The notes under the pieces are model-generated. The model was not told the origin of the DNA. It saw only the letters and a list, made by a program, of their open reading frames with translations, and made no database searches. From Malus domestica (lineage: Eukaryota > Streptophyta > Magnoliopsida > Rosales > Rosaceae): a stretch of DNA of 64,000 bases. The DNA lies in contig NC_091671.1 of NCBI RefSeq assembly GCF_042453785.1, positions 37,711,001-37,775,000 on the forward strand. The letters are read 5' to 3'. The position numbers were made by a program, and so were the translations under genes. This document shows positions 33,683-43,852 of this stretch, piece after piece (position 1 is the stretch's first letter; each line of letters begins with the position of its first letter).

Positions 33683-36442
33683 ATGGGAAGCGAAGGAAGC
33701 CACAACACACAGAATGACACCCCCCTTGCACATAGTGCGAAACAACGAAAGAAGGAAGGAAAACGAGTTCTTCTTCAAGCTAAAGTCGATGAGTTGGAAG
33801 CTCAGAACAACAAGATAGCAATGAGGAATGAGGTCCTCCAGGAGCAATATGAGAAGCTCTTCGAGACACTCCACGAAGCTAGGCAAGCTCAGACACGCGA
33901 GCTTGTTGCCCCCGTGGAAGTCAACCATCAACTGGGTGCCCTCCAACATGGAGGGTCACATGCATTCGACATAGATATCCCTGATAGGGAACAGATTACC
34001 CCTCGACTTGATAATCAACATGAGGCTTCTCTTAACCCAGTTGCTTCGACCCGAACCATGAGAAGTGGAGGGAGACACCTCTTTGCTGAAGGGGCAGAAG
34101 GATCGAAAGCCGTCTTTCGCGATTGTCGGGATTTCCTGAAGCAACGTCGAGAGAATTCCATCCATATAAGCTCAAAGATTAATGACCCAAGGATTTCTGA
34201 GAGACTCGGTCCCCTGCCACGGCCCAAGCCGGCCACCAATTTGAGGAAGGGGCAACAAGTCCCAGAGAGACATGAGGGTACAGGGGACTCAGAGGTGTTC
34301 CGACAGACATACCCTGGAAGCCAGTACAGCGAGTCCAGGGAAAAATCACATGCCCTTGATCAAACCTTCCTAATTCCAAGAGGAGATGGAGATTTACGAA
34401 AGAAAGCTCCAGTGACACATAACTCCGCTCAGGACCCCCTTGTCCTACAACTTCTTGAGGAAGTAAACAAGTTGAAGGCTGAACGTCAGGCTGAAATACC
34501 TGACTGGAACCAACCCAGGCCTGGCCCTCTTACAAGGAGGATCCTCAACACCCCCCTTCAAGCAAAGACAAAGCAAAAGCTTGGCTTGCAACTTTATACT
34601 GGAAAAGAGGACCCGATTGAGCACCTTAACCTCTTTGAATCCACCATGGCATACCGGATGCACACCGACGAAGAGCGATGTCTTCTCTTCCCCTCCACCC
34701 TCTCTAGTGGAGCTCTAAATTGGTATTGTCGTCTTACACCTGAGACGGTAGACTCATTTGAGGAATTGAGGAAACTATTTGTTTCCCAACACATTTTCCA
34801 AACCGATCGCTTGCACTCTGCAGATGACTTGTACACTATCCGCCAGAAGCCAGACGAGTCATTACGTATGTATGCTGGCCGCTTTAGCCATGAATACTCC
34901 CGGTGTGCCGAGGCAGACGACAAGACTGCCCTCAAAGCCTTCACGGCAGGCTTACGTGATTGTTTCTTTAAATACATGATCAATGCCAATACTTGGAAGA
35001 CTTACTCTGAGGTGATGGCGCAGGCTTATAACCATGCCTCCGCCGAGGCAAAGACATATCAGGAGAAACCCCCTACAACCATCCTTTATCAACAAGTGGG
35101 AGGTGGAAGCCAGACTCACCTAAATGAGAAGACCTCGACTTTCCAAACAGCAGTGGCACCTCCCCATGCCTTGCATAATGCTTCACCGAATCAACAGACA
35201 TATCAATTTCAAGGCAAGAGGAAGGATTTCCATCCTCACCACTCTCCTTTCAATAAAAAGAGTAAGGGACACTATCCCGATAACCAAGGGTATCGCCACA
35301 ATAACGCTCGCCCCCAGGCAGTCAATGCAGTGGGTCAAACCCGCGTCAAGATACCCCCTACCCCAAGGTATGAGACATACACGCCCTTGAATGCCACATG
35401 CGCGGCCATTTACCCCAGCATCGCTCACCTGATACCAAAGCCAAAGTCGAGGCACCCAGATTACACGCCCCCGAATAACGCGGGCATGTTTTGTTGCTAC
35501 CATGAGCATAACGGCCATGATTGCGAGAAATGTATCATCCTCCGTGATCGTATTGAAGCTTTGGCACGAGAAGGAAAAATTGATCAATTCCTTCTTCACC
35601 CTCAAAGGGATAACCGTAACCAACGCCAGGTGAATGTCATATATTCCATAAGTGGCGGCACACCCATATCTGAATCTTCCAATAGGGCCATGAAAAACAG
35701 TGAACGAAGTCTGAGGCCTGGTCACCAAGTGTTTCACGTGGAAGACATCAGGGGAGGGAAGTATCAAAAGCCTAACTGGGATCCGATATGTTTCTACCCT
35801 GAGGAAGAAAGAGGCATCATCTACCCTCATAACGACCCATTGATCGTGGAGGCTCACATAGCCAACTTTGATGTTCGACGAATCCTCGTAGACACAGGGG
35901 CTTCGGTCAATATCATGTTTGCCGAAGCTTTCAGGGCACTCAGTGTAGCTGAACACTTGCTCGATCGCTCGATTTCTCTTCTGATAAGCTTCTCCGGTGA
36001 TATCGTGCAACCCTTAGGGAGCATACATTTACCCTTTACTATTGGTACAGGCCCTTACACGGCTACCATTACCACTAACTTCCTAGTGGTTGACTGCCCA
36101 ACGGCATACAATGTTATCTTTGGTCGCACAGGCATCAATGATCTCAAGGCTATGGTATCCACGCATATGCTGTTGATGAAATTTCCAACCCCCCATGGCA
36201 ACGGCTACATCAGAGGAGATCAGCTTAGTACACGATCATGTTACAACACTTCAGTTAAGCAACAACACTTGCCCGGACCCAAGGAAACCCTGTCTGTACA
36301 TGACCAAGTCACAAGGACCAGCCTAGATGAAGCGACCTTGGATCTTCCTGATAGCAACAATCAACCCGATGATCCTCGAGATGACTCTTTCACCCAGCAA
36401 GCCCAACCTGCTGAAAAGTTGGAGAAGGTATCTGAACAATAG
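33683..36442 (+). CDS. Gag-protease polyprotein of a Ty3/Gypsy-type element (no pol)
   Basis: An intact 919-codon ORF. The start at 33683 is the first ATG after the primer site; the open frame extends upstream into the LTR. Residues about 33-70 form a coiled coil (LQAKVDELEAQ onward). Residues about 310-430 are the retrotransposon gag domain (FPSTLSSGALNWY). A Cys/His cluster, CCYHEHNGHDCEKC, lies near 602, and the aspartic protease LVDTGASVNIMF near 735 with a downstream VIFGRTGIND. Gag packages RNA and protease matures it. There is no reverse transcriptase, RNase H or integrase anywhere in the element, so it must depend on another element's enzymes. Confidence 0.88.
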   Translation: MGSEGSHNTQNDTPLAHSAKQRKKEGKRVLLQAKVDELEAQNNKIAMRNEVLQEQYEKLFETLHEARQAQTRELVAPVEVNHQLGALQHGGSHAFDIDIPDREQITPRLDNQHEASLNPVASTRTMRSGGRHLFAEGAEGSKAVFRDCRDFLKQRRENSIHISSKINDPRISERLGPLPRPKPATNLRKGQQVPERHEGTGDSEVFRQTYPGSQYSESREKSHALDQTFLIPRGDGDLRKKAPVTHNSAQDPLVLQLLEEVNKLKAERQAEIPDWNQPRPGPLTRRILNTPLQAKTKQKLGLQLYTGKEDPIEHLNLFESTMAYRMHTDEERCLLFPSTLSSGALNWYCRLTPETVDSFEELRKLFVSQHIFQTDRLHSADDLYTIRQKPDESLRMYAGRFSHEYSRCAEADDKTALKAFTAGLRDCFFKYMINANTWKTYSEVMAQAYNHASAEAKTYQEKPPTTILYQQVGGGSQTHLNEKTSTFQTAVAPPHALHNASPNQQTYQFQGKRKDFHPHHSPFNKKSKGHYPDNQGYRHNNARPQAVNAVGQTRVKIPPTPRYETYTPLNATCAAIYPSIAHLIPKPKSRHPDYTPPNNAGMFCCYHEHNGHDCEKCIILRDRIEALAREGKIDQFLLHPQRDNRNQRQVNVIYSISGGTPISESSNRAMKNSERSLRPGHQVFHVEDIRGGKYQKPNWDPICFYPEEERGIIYPHNDPLIVEAHIANFDVRRILVDTGASVNIMFAEAFRALSVAEHLLDRSISLLISFSGDIVQPLGSIHLPFTIGTGPYTATITTNFLVVDCPTAYNVIFGRTGINDLKAMVSTHMLLMKFPTPHGNGYIRGDQLSTRSCYNTSVKQQHLPGPKETLSVHDQVTRTSLDEATLDLPDSNNQPDDPRDDSFTQQAQPAEKLEKVSEQ

Positions 36443-36985
36443 AAAATGGAGTTTCGAAGCTCACAACAAATCTGACGGGTTGACCGAAAAATAATAACCA
36501 GTCATTCATCATACCTGGATTTCTGGAGTTATACTGCTCCGAGGGATCTCAAATTTGGATATGTTGTAGTTCACAAGCTGAGGAACAACTTCAATGAAGA
36601 AAGCATGCTGATCTGAGCAAGAGAAAATAGAGTTTCAAAGCTCATAACAACTCTGACGGGTTGACAGACAAATGATAAACAGTCACTCATCATACCTGGA
36701 TTTCTGGAGTTATACTGCTCCGAGGGACCTCAAATTTGGATATGTTGTAGTTCACAAGTTAAGGAACAACTTCGATGAAGAAAGTATGTTGATCTGAACA
36801 AGAGAAAATGGAGTTTCGAAGCTTACAACAAGTCTGACGGATTAACAGAACATTGATGAACAGTTACTCATCATACTTGACTTCCTGAAGTTGTACTACT
36901 CCGATGGATCTCAAATTTGGATATGTTGTAGTTCACAAGATAAGGAAAAACTTTCATGAAGACGACTTTGCAATCTGAGCTATAG
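36441..36985 (+). repeat. About 181-bp tandem repeat, three copies plus a partial
   Basis: Units starting GAAAATGGAGTTTCGAAGC and containing CTCAAATTTGGATATGTTGT recur near 36441, 36623 and 36803, with a decayed start near 36984. They begin at the gag-protease stop codon and occupy the position where pol would lie. Confidence 0.85.
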
Positions 36986-37588
36986 AGAATGGTGTTATCT
37001 TGCATCCACTCAGGCTGATTAGTGGAAACGAAAAGCAATTCCACCAAAGAAAAGATGAAAAAGAGAGAAAAGCTACTAATTGCACTTGATCTTGTCTAGT
37101 CAATAGCATGCAGCATCAAACACACAAAAGTTGGAAATATTTTTAGATAAAGCATATACGAATGTGTGACATCGAAACAAGGATTCGTTACTTTGACAAA
37201 TTAGTAACACGCGAGACACCTCATTCGGCAACTCTCTTCGCCTGAAGACTTGGGGGACTCCCACCATATGCTACTGCACCTTGATACTCGGCAGTCTCAC
37301 AACCACTCAGTGACTTGGATTTTTCAAGTCTCCAACCGAGAAGTTTTCCTCACTCGGGAAATTAAGGGAACACTACCTCAAACTACATGCTTCACTCACA
37401 AAGCTTCAACAATACAGGTTTCAACAAAAGCAAAAATTCAAAGAACTTTATGAAGAAGGCTTTGGTGTATTTAACACAATATGTTGAAATGAAGCAAAGC
37501 TTATTTATTAATATTTTCGATAAGCCACAAATATGTACATATACATGAGTCAAAATAAACAAACAAAAGGGAGCCTTCACAAAGGTTG

Positions 37589-38257
37589 CTAAGGGGAAGT
37601 CTCAGCAGTCGGTAGAGCCCCAGAAAGAGAAAGCACCGGAGGGTGGTTATCCGGAGCCTCAGTACTTGACAAAACCCCAGAAGGAGGAGGCATTGGAGGT
37701 TCATCATTTGAAGCTTCATTACCAGGTACAACCCTAGAGGACGAAGGCAATAAATGCCTTTGGAACAAACCCACAAACCGCTGATGATCAAGTAAAACCT
37801 TACCATCAGATTCCTTCATCTGGTCAAGCTTCCTCTTCATGTTTGTAGCATAGTCATGGGCGAGCCGGTGCAACTGCTTATTCTCATGCTTGAGCCCTCT
37901 AATCTCCTGTTTGAGACTCATCACTTCAGCAGCCAATGATTCAACTTGGCGGGTTCTAGCAAATAGGCGTTGGGCCATATTAGACACAGAACCTGCACAC
38001 TGAACACTAAGAGCCAGAGAGTCCTTAACAGCCAACTCATCAGACCGTTTGGAAAGTAGTCTATTATTTTTGGGAGTGAGAAGGTTCCTGGCCACCACTG
38101 CAGCGGTCATATCATTCTTCATCACAGAATCCCCAACGGTAAGAGGACCAGTAGGGGATATGAAGGATGGGCGCCATATGTTGTCTGGAGAAGGCGTGGC
38201 TGTCTCTTTTCCAAGGTTCAAGTCAAAACGACGGTCGGAGGGTCCAGACATTTTCAA
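37589..38257 (-). CDS. Antisense ORF of the left LTR element, coiled-coil protein
   Basis: 222 codons, opposite to gag, lying between the tandem repeats and the 3' end. The central part (about residues 100-150) is a heptad-rich coiled coil (VESLAAEVMSLKQEIRGLKH). The C-terminus has repeated Pro-rich units (PPPSGVLSSTEAP, PVLSLSGALPTAE). Antisense ORFs near the 3' end are known in Tat-lineage Gypsy elements; the function is unknown. Being intact next to non-coding repeats suggests selection or youth. Confidence 0.55.
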   Translation of the reverse strand: MKMSGPSDRRFDLNLGKETATPSPDNIWRPSFISPTGPLTVGDSVMKNDMTAAVVARNLLTPKNNRLLSKRSDELAVKDSLALSVQCAGSVSNMAQRLFARTRQVESLAAEVMSLKQEIRGLKHENKQLHRLAHDYATNMKRKLDQMKESDGKVLLDHQRFVGLFQRHLLPSSSRVVPGNEASNDEPPMPPPSGVLSSTEAPDNHPPVLSLSGALPTAETSP

Positions 38258-38394
38258 ATGTGTTGAAGAAGGAAGAGGTCAGACAAATCAAGATCTTAGA
38301 AGTGCAAGAAATGAGCTTCTACTGGTAGAGATTCAAGTGTGCTGTGGAACTTAATGCCAGCCTCTATAAAAATCTACACTCGACGGAGCTTTAG

Positions 38395-38530
38395 AAATCG
38401 AAGAGGCGTTTGCTTTCTCAAAAGCTGGGCTGCTCAGAGACCACGAGGGCCGATCTCAGAAATCGAAGAGGCGTTTGCTTTCTCAAAAGCTGGGCTGCTC
38501 AGAGACCACGAGGGCCGATCTCAGAAATCG
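38395..38530. repeat. 65-bp tandem repeat in the left element
   Basis: The unit AAATCGAAGAGGCGTTTGCT onward is present twice with near identity, plus a partial third copy. The surrounding region to 40180 contains further degenerate repeats, such as GGGTAAAGGAA blocks at 38777 and 39161, and TATC(T/C)CATATCATC at 39362, 39393, 39828 and 39980. Confidence 0.75.
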
Positions 38531-40162
38531 AAGAAGCACCTGCTTTTTCAGCTTCGTCAGCACCTGTCACATGCACAATCAGCTTTGCGGAAATTACGGG
38601 CACTCTGTCGAAGATTTCTGGTGAAGTAGAAAGCACGTGAATCTTACTGTTCAATCACCGCTCTCCATATGCACCATCAACTCCTCGGGTACCACATATA
38701 ACTTTGTCAAAGATCTCTGACAAAGTTTAGGCACGAGAATTTCGAAGTTCCAGCTACCCTATTATTACCCATAAGGGTAAAGGAACAGCACCACTGCTTG
38801 ACAACTGGAAAGTCCCTATGTGTGTCGACCTCCGTGTTTTGCGGCAAGACAGGTTGGCAAGAACGTCCAACCTTTACTCACATTCGAGAAAAGACTCCCA
38901 ACATAATTACTTTCTCAAAAACCGGAGTAGCACCGCTTTCCGAATCTCGAGAGTCAGATCCTCGACGGGATTGCTTGTTCGAAAACCGAAGAGGCACAAC
39001 TCTCAGAACTTCGAGAGCCAGATTTCCTTTGATAAAGCTTGTCTGTAATCTTCACACGTAATATCAGCTTTCCAGATACCACATACCACTTTTTCAAAGT
39101 GCTCTGACAAAATTAAAACACGTGAAGCTAGGAGCTCCCACTGCATTGCTGTGACCAAGAAGGGTAAAGGAATAGCATTACTACTTGTTATTGGGAAATC
39201 CCTATATACATTGACCTCCCTCCTCAACGGACAGGCAAACCTGCAAAAATGCTCAACCCTTTCTCGCATTCGAAAAGGCACCCTCAACATAACCTCTCGA
39301 AATACTCAGCTTTATTTCCCCCCGATAATACCTCAGCAAATAAGCCACACCAAGAACAAGAGTATCTCATATCATCAGGGTCGAAAGCAAGAGTATCCCA
39401 TATCATGCTTTCTCCCTGTCTTTGTCTTTGTCCTTGTCCACACCTGCAGGACAAGGAGAAAGAGAGCAGTCAGTCGGAACCTGAAATCAAACCTCCAATT
39501 TGGAACTGACTGCCTGGAGCCTTTGCCTGGTTGCTTACTTAGCATTGCTCTCGAGTACTCATCCTCAACTGCTGTCAAGGTCACGAATTCCACCGGCAAA
39601 TACCTCATGACAGTTGATCAGATATTGGCTCTTTACACTGAAGCTGCCAAGCGTGGATGAGTCACTATGAAGGAATGTTCTGAAGGACCATTTAAATGCA
39701 AAGGTTGCACACCACTTCTGCCATGCAAAAGATTGAAGCAGAAGGTTCAACGGTGAGCTGAAACAGATCACTACAGCACGACACCTTTCCATACCACATT
39801 CATTATTCCGTCAACAGCAAAAGTATCCCATATCATCAAGGTCGAACGTACTCTAGATTTGATGGACTTGTTTTGACCCTCAAATTTTTGAGTCGGCCTT
39901 ATACTCTGAAGGGCACCAGAAAACCCTCCAGCACAGTTCAAGAATAAGCCTGTGGAAAGTTACTTCTTCAAAAGCAAAAGTATCTCATATCATCTCTTAT
40001 CCATTTGCTTCTCCTTATCCTGGCAGTTGAATGAGAGACAAGGAGAATGAGAACAATCAACCGGAAGCCGAAGTCAAACCTCTGATCCTGGGTTGCTTAC
40101 TTGGAAGTTTGACTGCTTACCTTGTCTGTCACCTCTTTCGGCAGATCTCCTAGCTCGGCGAC

Positions 40163-40236
40163 TTGGGGGACTCCTACTATAGGGTTTGTATCACACTTGA
40201 CTAAGCCCGAAACTACAACTAAGCTTCAAGTGAAAT
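40163..40236 (+). repeat. Polypurine tract and short 3' LTR remnant of the left element
   Basis: TTGGGGGACT (40163-40172) precedes GGTTTGTATCACACTTGACT, which resembles the first about 35 bp of the left LTR (TGTTTGTACCATACTTGACC) with several differences. It then stops at the junction with the inverted right element near 40236. Confidence 0.55.
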
Positions 40237-40588
40237 TGTAAATGACACAAGAGTTATCGTGGTTCACCCCAAGGTTTGGGCTACGTCCACACTGATAGTT
40301 GATTCTGTTTCTCTGTAAGTGTATGGATACAAGTGTTTGGGGGAAGTCCCCGGAGAAAGAAGAGAAGGGAGAGGAGAGCCTCGGTGGTGTGAGGTCTCTC
40401 CTGAATGTAATGATAGCTTCTCTTAGCCTTCTTAGGCTTGGCTCTTTTGCCTCCCCTAGAATGAGGGTAGGAGTCCCCTTTTATAGAATAAGGGGCTCCT
40501 CTTCCTTTACAAAGTATGGGCTTTAGTGTGAGGCCTAAATACAAGGCCCAAAGCCCAAATATACGAGGCCCTAAATATGGTATAAACA
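40237..40588 (-). repeat. 3' LTR of right element, truncated
   Basis: 352 bp aligning without gaps to 43917-44268, with about two mismatches by eye. It lacks the last 64 bp of the LTR. The polypurine tract lies just beyond it on the minus strand (CTTGGGGGACTAC ending at 40589). Confidence 0.85.
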
Positions 40589-41564
40589 GTAGTCCCCCAA
40601 GTCTTCAGTCAAGAGAGTCTTTTGGCTGGAGACTTGAAATTCAGTCCATGTGTGGGCCGAAGTAACTAAATGTTGTCTTGAACTGATGCTCGATATGAGG
40701 CAGTGCTCAATCTGAAATGACGCTCAACTAGAAGTAGCACACGCTGCGAGACTGCTCGGCTCGTGGCTTATGTTGCCTTGGCTAGCTCGGTTTGCGGCGT
40801 TGAAGGTGAGGGAGTCCCTTTTATAGAATAAGGGCTCGTTCCTCAATACATAAATGATGGGCTAGAGTTGATGCTCGCGGCGAGGCGGTTGCTCAGCTGG
40901 CGGCGTTTCTCTCTAATGAAGGTGAGGGAGTCCCTTTTATAGAATAAGGGCTCACTCCTCAATACATAAGTGATGGGCTAGAGTCCCCCAAGTATTTTTT
41001 ATGAGGCCCAGTTGAGGCCCAATATATGGTACATAATGTAGTCCCCCAAGTCTTTAGTCAATAGAGTCTGTTGGCTGGAGACTTCAATTTGAATCCATGT
41101 ATGGGCCGAAGTGGCGGTTGTTCAAAGGCGGTATTTGTATACCCTGCACTGAAGCTTTGTAGGTGAAGCTTTGCAGGTGAGACTTTGAAGCTAGAGCTCT
41201 GTAAATGAAGCTTTCAAGCTGGAGCTTTTATAAATGAAGTTTTTGAAGCTAGAGCTCTGTAAATGAAGCTTTTGAAGTTGATTGACATGAGTGATGCTCA
41301 TGAATGTTGTCATGAGTGATGCTCGTGAATGTTAACATGAGTGATGCTCATGAATGTTGACATGAATGATGGTCATGAGTGTTTATGTATGATTGTCATG
41401 AGTGATGCTCATGAATGTTTATGTATGAATGACATGAGTAATGCTCATGTATAATTTGGAATACTGGGCGTACTTTTGATCGCCTGGTTGGAGCGATTTT
41501 GGGCTTATGGGCCTTCGCCCTCCACAACATTCCAGTCCAACCCATTTATTTTGGGCTTGTCGTT

Positions 41565-41620
<56 letters not shown>

Positions 41621-41874
41621 GATGGGGTTTATACATATTACCCTCGGATGGGGTTTATACATATGTCTCCGAAAGATAATAAATTACATCATTCTGGTAG
41701 AATGTTTATTCCTTACTTTTGTTTTTCTCTTTCTTTTCTACTGTTCTTTTGTAATTATCTCAGTGGGTAGCCATATTTTCTGCTTTGCTCTTTTCCACCG
41801 CAAATCTCATGTTGAAAGGGTAGCCATGCTTTCTGCTTTGCTCTTTTACTTTGCTTTGCTTTTGCTTTCCACTT

Positions 41875-41908
<34 letters not shown>

Positions 41909-42240
41909 ACCCTCTGATGGGATTTATACATATTAAACCTCTGATGGGGTTTATACATATGTCTCCGAAAGATAAATTACATCATTCAGAAATAACAAAA
42001 GTAAATCACATTATTTTGATGGGATGTTTATTCCTCACTTTTACTTTCTTTTTGCTTTCTCTTTTCTGCTTTCTCTTTTCTCTAAAATGACAGCTGCTTT
42101 GGACAGCCTTTCCGACATCGCCCATTTGCTTTTCTCTTGCTTTTAAAAAATAGGAACATGCATCCGTCGACAAAAGCAAAAGTATAATCTTTCTCATTTA
42201 GCTTTTGCTTTTACTTTGCAGAGTGCAGATGGCACTAGTT
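40589..42240 (-). other. Repeat-rich interior of the right LTR element
   Basis: No coding sequence seen. The region holds a doublet of LTR-derived TCCCTTTTATAGAATAAGGG (about 40816 and 40930). GAAGCTTT-type repeats lie at 41148-41280 and an ATGAGTGATGCTCATGAATG minisatellite at about 41288-41450. Poly-T tracts occur at about 41570-41613 and 41876-41907, each followed by a copy of the same roughly 100-bp segment (GATGGGGTTTATACATAT and on). These are long simple repeats, not genes. Confidence 0.7.
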
Positions 42241-42242
42241 CT

Positions 42243-42930
42243 CTATTTCCTCCAATTGCAGCTGCGCACTCCTATCTGATTTCCGGTCACGCCCCATGGT
42301 AGCCTAGGCTTGTAATGCCCAATCAGCGAGAACCCCTGCTCCCTCACCGCCGTGGATCCGCAGTCCCTGAACGAGATCGAGTCGCACGAAAACAATTGCA
42401 TCAGGACCGTTGACGCCTTCATCTTCCCAGTTGGACAGATCTTAGCCGTCTGGTTCACTGCCTCCTCCTTGTTCGCCCCGTTCACGCAGAGCACCAACCG
42501 CCCATCTGTCTTCATCAACGACTCGAACGTTTCGGGGCTCGACTCTGACTCTGAATTTGAATTACCTTGCGCTGACTTTGACCTTGACCTTTTTCCTCGT
42601 GCTCGTCTCGAACAACACGACGTCAGTGCTGTTTTTCGTCGGTCTGAGTCGACGCGTCGGCGGTCGCTTTCCTGGCGGACTCACCGACTGACTCGGTCTT
42701 GTACACCTTGTACTCGTTCAAATCGATCGAACTCCATAACTAGTTTCACTGGCATGAAATCACTGGAGATTCGAAATCTTCGGTGGACTTCAGCGCCTCT
42801 GGCGGCGGTCTCAGAAGCCTCGACGACGCCGTCTCGAGAGCCAGATGGTTCAGCGGTAGGTCAAGAAACACAACGGACGATGAGTGACAGAGGGAAGATG
42901 GATCTTCGCTGGTTGGATCTGACGGTGACG
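42243..42930 (-). other. GC-rich, host-like coding fragments of unknown origin in the LTR element
   Basis: Composition jumps to GC-rich and an open minus-strand frame (42243-42518) begins MKTDGRLVLCVNGANKEEA. Upstream, a frame with NEYKVYKTESVGESARKAT (about 42719-42663) looks exon-like, and a donor-like AAGGTAATTC follows near 42570. I do not recognise the parent gene. By position, strand and composition it continues the captured host-gene block to its right. Confidence 0.4.
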
Positions 42931-42949
42931 ATCACTTATGGATCTGACG

Positions 42950-43170
42950 AGCAGCAGCAGCTGGAGATGAGGTTTCAACGAGGAATTCAAGGCCTCCGGC
43001 AATTATGTTATCGGAGAGGATAAGCTTCTGGAGATTTTGAAGCCTCGGGAACTGCTCCAGGGATGAAACATCGACGTTTGAGATCGAGAGGTGCTGAAGG
43101 TTCTGGAACTTTTCTAGAAAGCTCAGAGCGAGGAGGGAGGAAGAGAAAGATGTGTTGAGGAGCAGCAGCA
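42950..43170 (-). pseudogene. Captured fragment of an ANP32-like leucine-rich-repeat gene
   Basis: Minus-strand translation gives [18 protein letters not shown], then [19 protein letters not shown] and GGLEFLVE. This is the N-terminal LRR of plant acidic leucine-rich nuclear phosphoprotein 32-like proteins. It joins the ribosomal P1 fragment at about 43170 in a different frame and stops shortly after (about 42930). Only about 55 residues of the roughly 450-residue family are present. Confidence 0.7.
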
Positions 43171-43358
43171 GTTGGGGCTGCAGCTTCGGCAACACCTGGG
43201 GCAGCGATGGAAACTGCATCGCCAGAGCCAGCATTCAGGACAAGATCCTCGATGTTTCTCTTCCCATAAAGCTTGGCGAAAAGGCCAGGCCAGTAAGACT
43301 CGACATGGACATTGGCAGCTTTCACCAAGGTTGCAATTTTCTCGACAATGACGGGGAT
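43165..43358 (-). pseudogene. Captured fragment of a 60S acidic ribosomal protein P1 gene
   Basis: Minus-strand frame reading [20 protein letters not shown], then [11 protein letters not shown] and an Ala/Pro-rich hinge. This is the core of plant RPP1 (about 112 aa), without its N-terminus and without the conserved acidic GFGLFD tail. It is fused directly to VAMP72 sequence on one side and ANP32-like sequence on the other. Confidence 0.8.
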
Positions 43359-43495
43359 GCCTTCGTCTTGGAGGAAGGAAGCTTATGGAGACACTGCGCT
43401 GTAATCGCGGGGAAGTTGTCGGTGAACTGGGTGTACTCCGACAAGATCATCGTACCTCGAGCCACGAAGCTGTAGATGAACGATTCCTGAGTCAT
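43359..43495 (-). pseudogene. Captured 5' exon of a VAMP72-type SNARE gene
   Basis: From the ATG at 43493-43495 (minus strand): [20 protein letters not shown], then [16 protein letters not shown]. This matches the longin-domain start of plant VAMP721/722 R-SNAREs. The VAMP frame runs out just past the junction into the ribosomal P1 fragment near 43358. The sequence before the ATG (about 43496-43560) is plausible VAMP 5' leader. Confidence 0.8.
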
Positions 43496-43832
43496 TGTCG
43501 AGTTGGCGAGTGAGTTCGCTCGGAGGTGTGGAAGCAGCGGTAGCAGACAAAATTGAAAGCTCTGGTTGGTCTTTGTTTCTTTGTTATCATGGCGATTTTT
43601 CACATTTATTGAGCTGATTTGTTTCTTTCTTTGTTTTTGGTTTCCGTGTGTGACTGGCTGACAAAGGAGAGAGAGGTGGTTGGAGGTCTGCGACATTTTT
43701 TTTGTTTGAAAAAGCTCAAAGAGTGAGGTTTTTGGGTTCTGCAAATTTTGCAGATTCACAGTGGAGGTTGTGAAGTTTTCACGATGGTGAGATGAAAAAA
43801 TGAAAGAGAACCGACATAGCTTTTTGTGTCGT

Positions 43833-43850
43833 TTCCCACAGACGGCGCCA
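43833..43850 (-). other. Primer-binding site, right element
   Basis: On the minus strand TGGCGCCGTCTGTGGGAA follows the LTR. It is identical to the site of the left element (33578-33595), so the two halves belong to related families despite different LTRs. Confidence 0.8.
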
Positions 43851-43852
43851 AA

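Noticed and set aside
35183..36010. 275-codon minus-strand frame opposite gag-protease
   Set aside because: It is a shadow of the intact gag-protease coding strand and carries no recognisable motif.
39151..39660. 169-codon plus-strand frame in the left LTR element
   Set aside because: It crosses degenerate tandem repeats and shows no domain; probably chance.
41499..41909. Phe-rich frames around 41570 and 41880
   Set aside because: They are translations of poly-T tracts.
42352..43023. 223-codon plus-strand frame over the captured region
   Set aside because: The recognisable host proteins read on the minus strand, in the sense of the element; the plus frame is their shadow.
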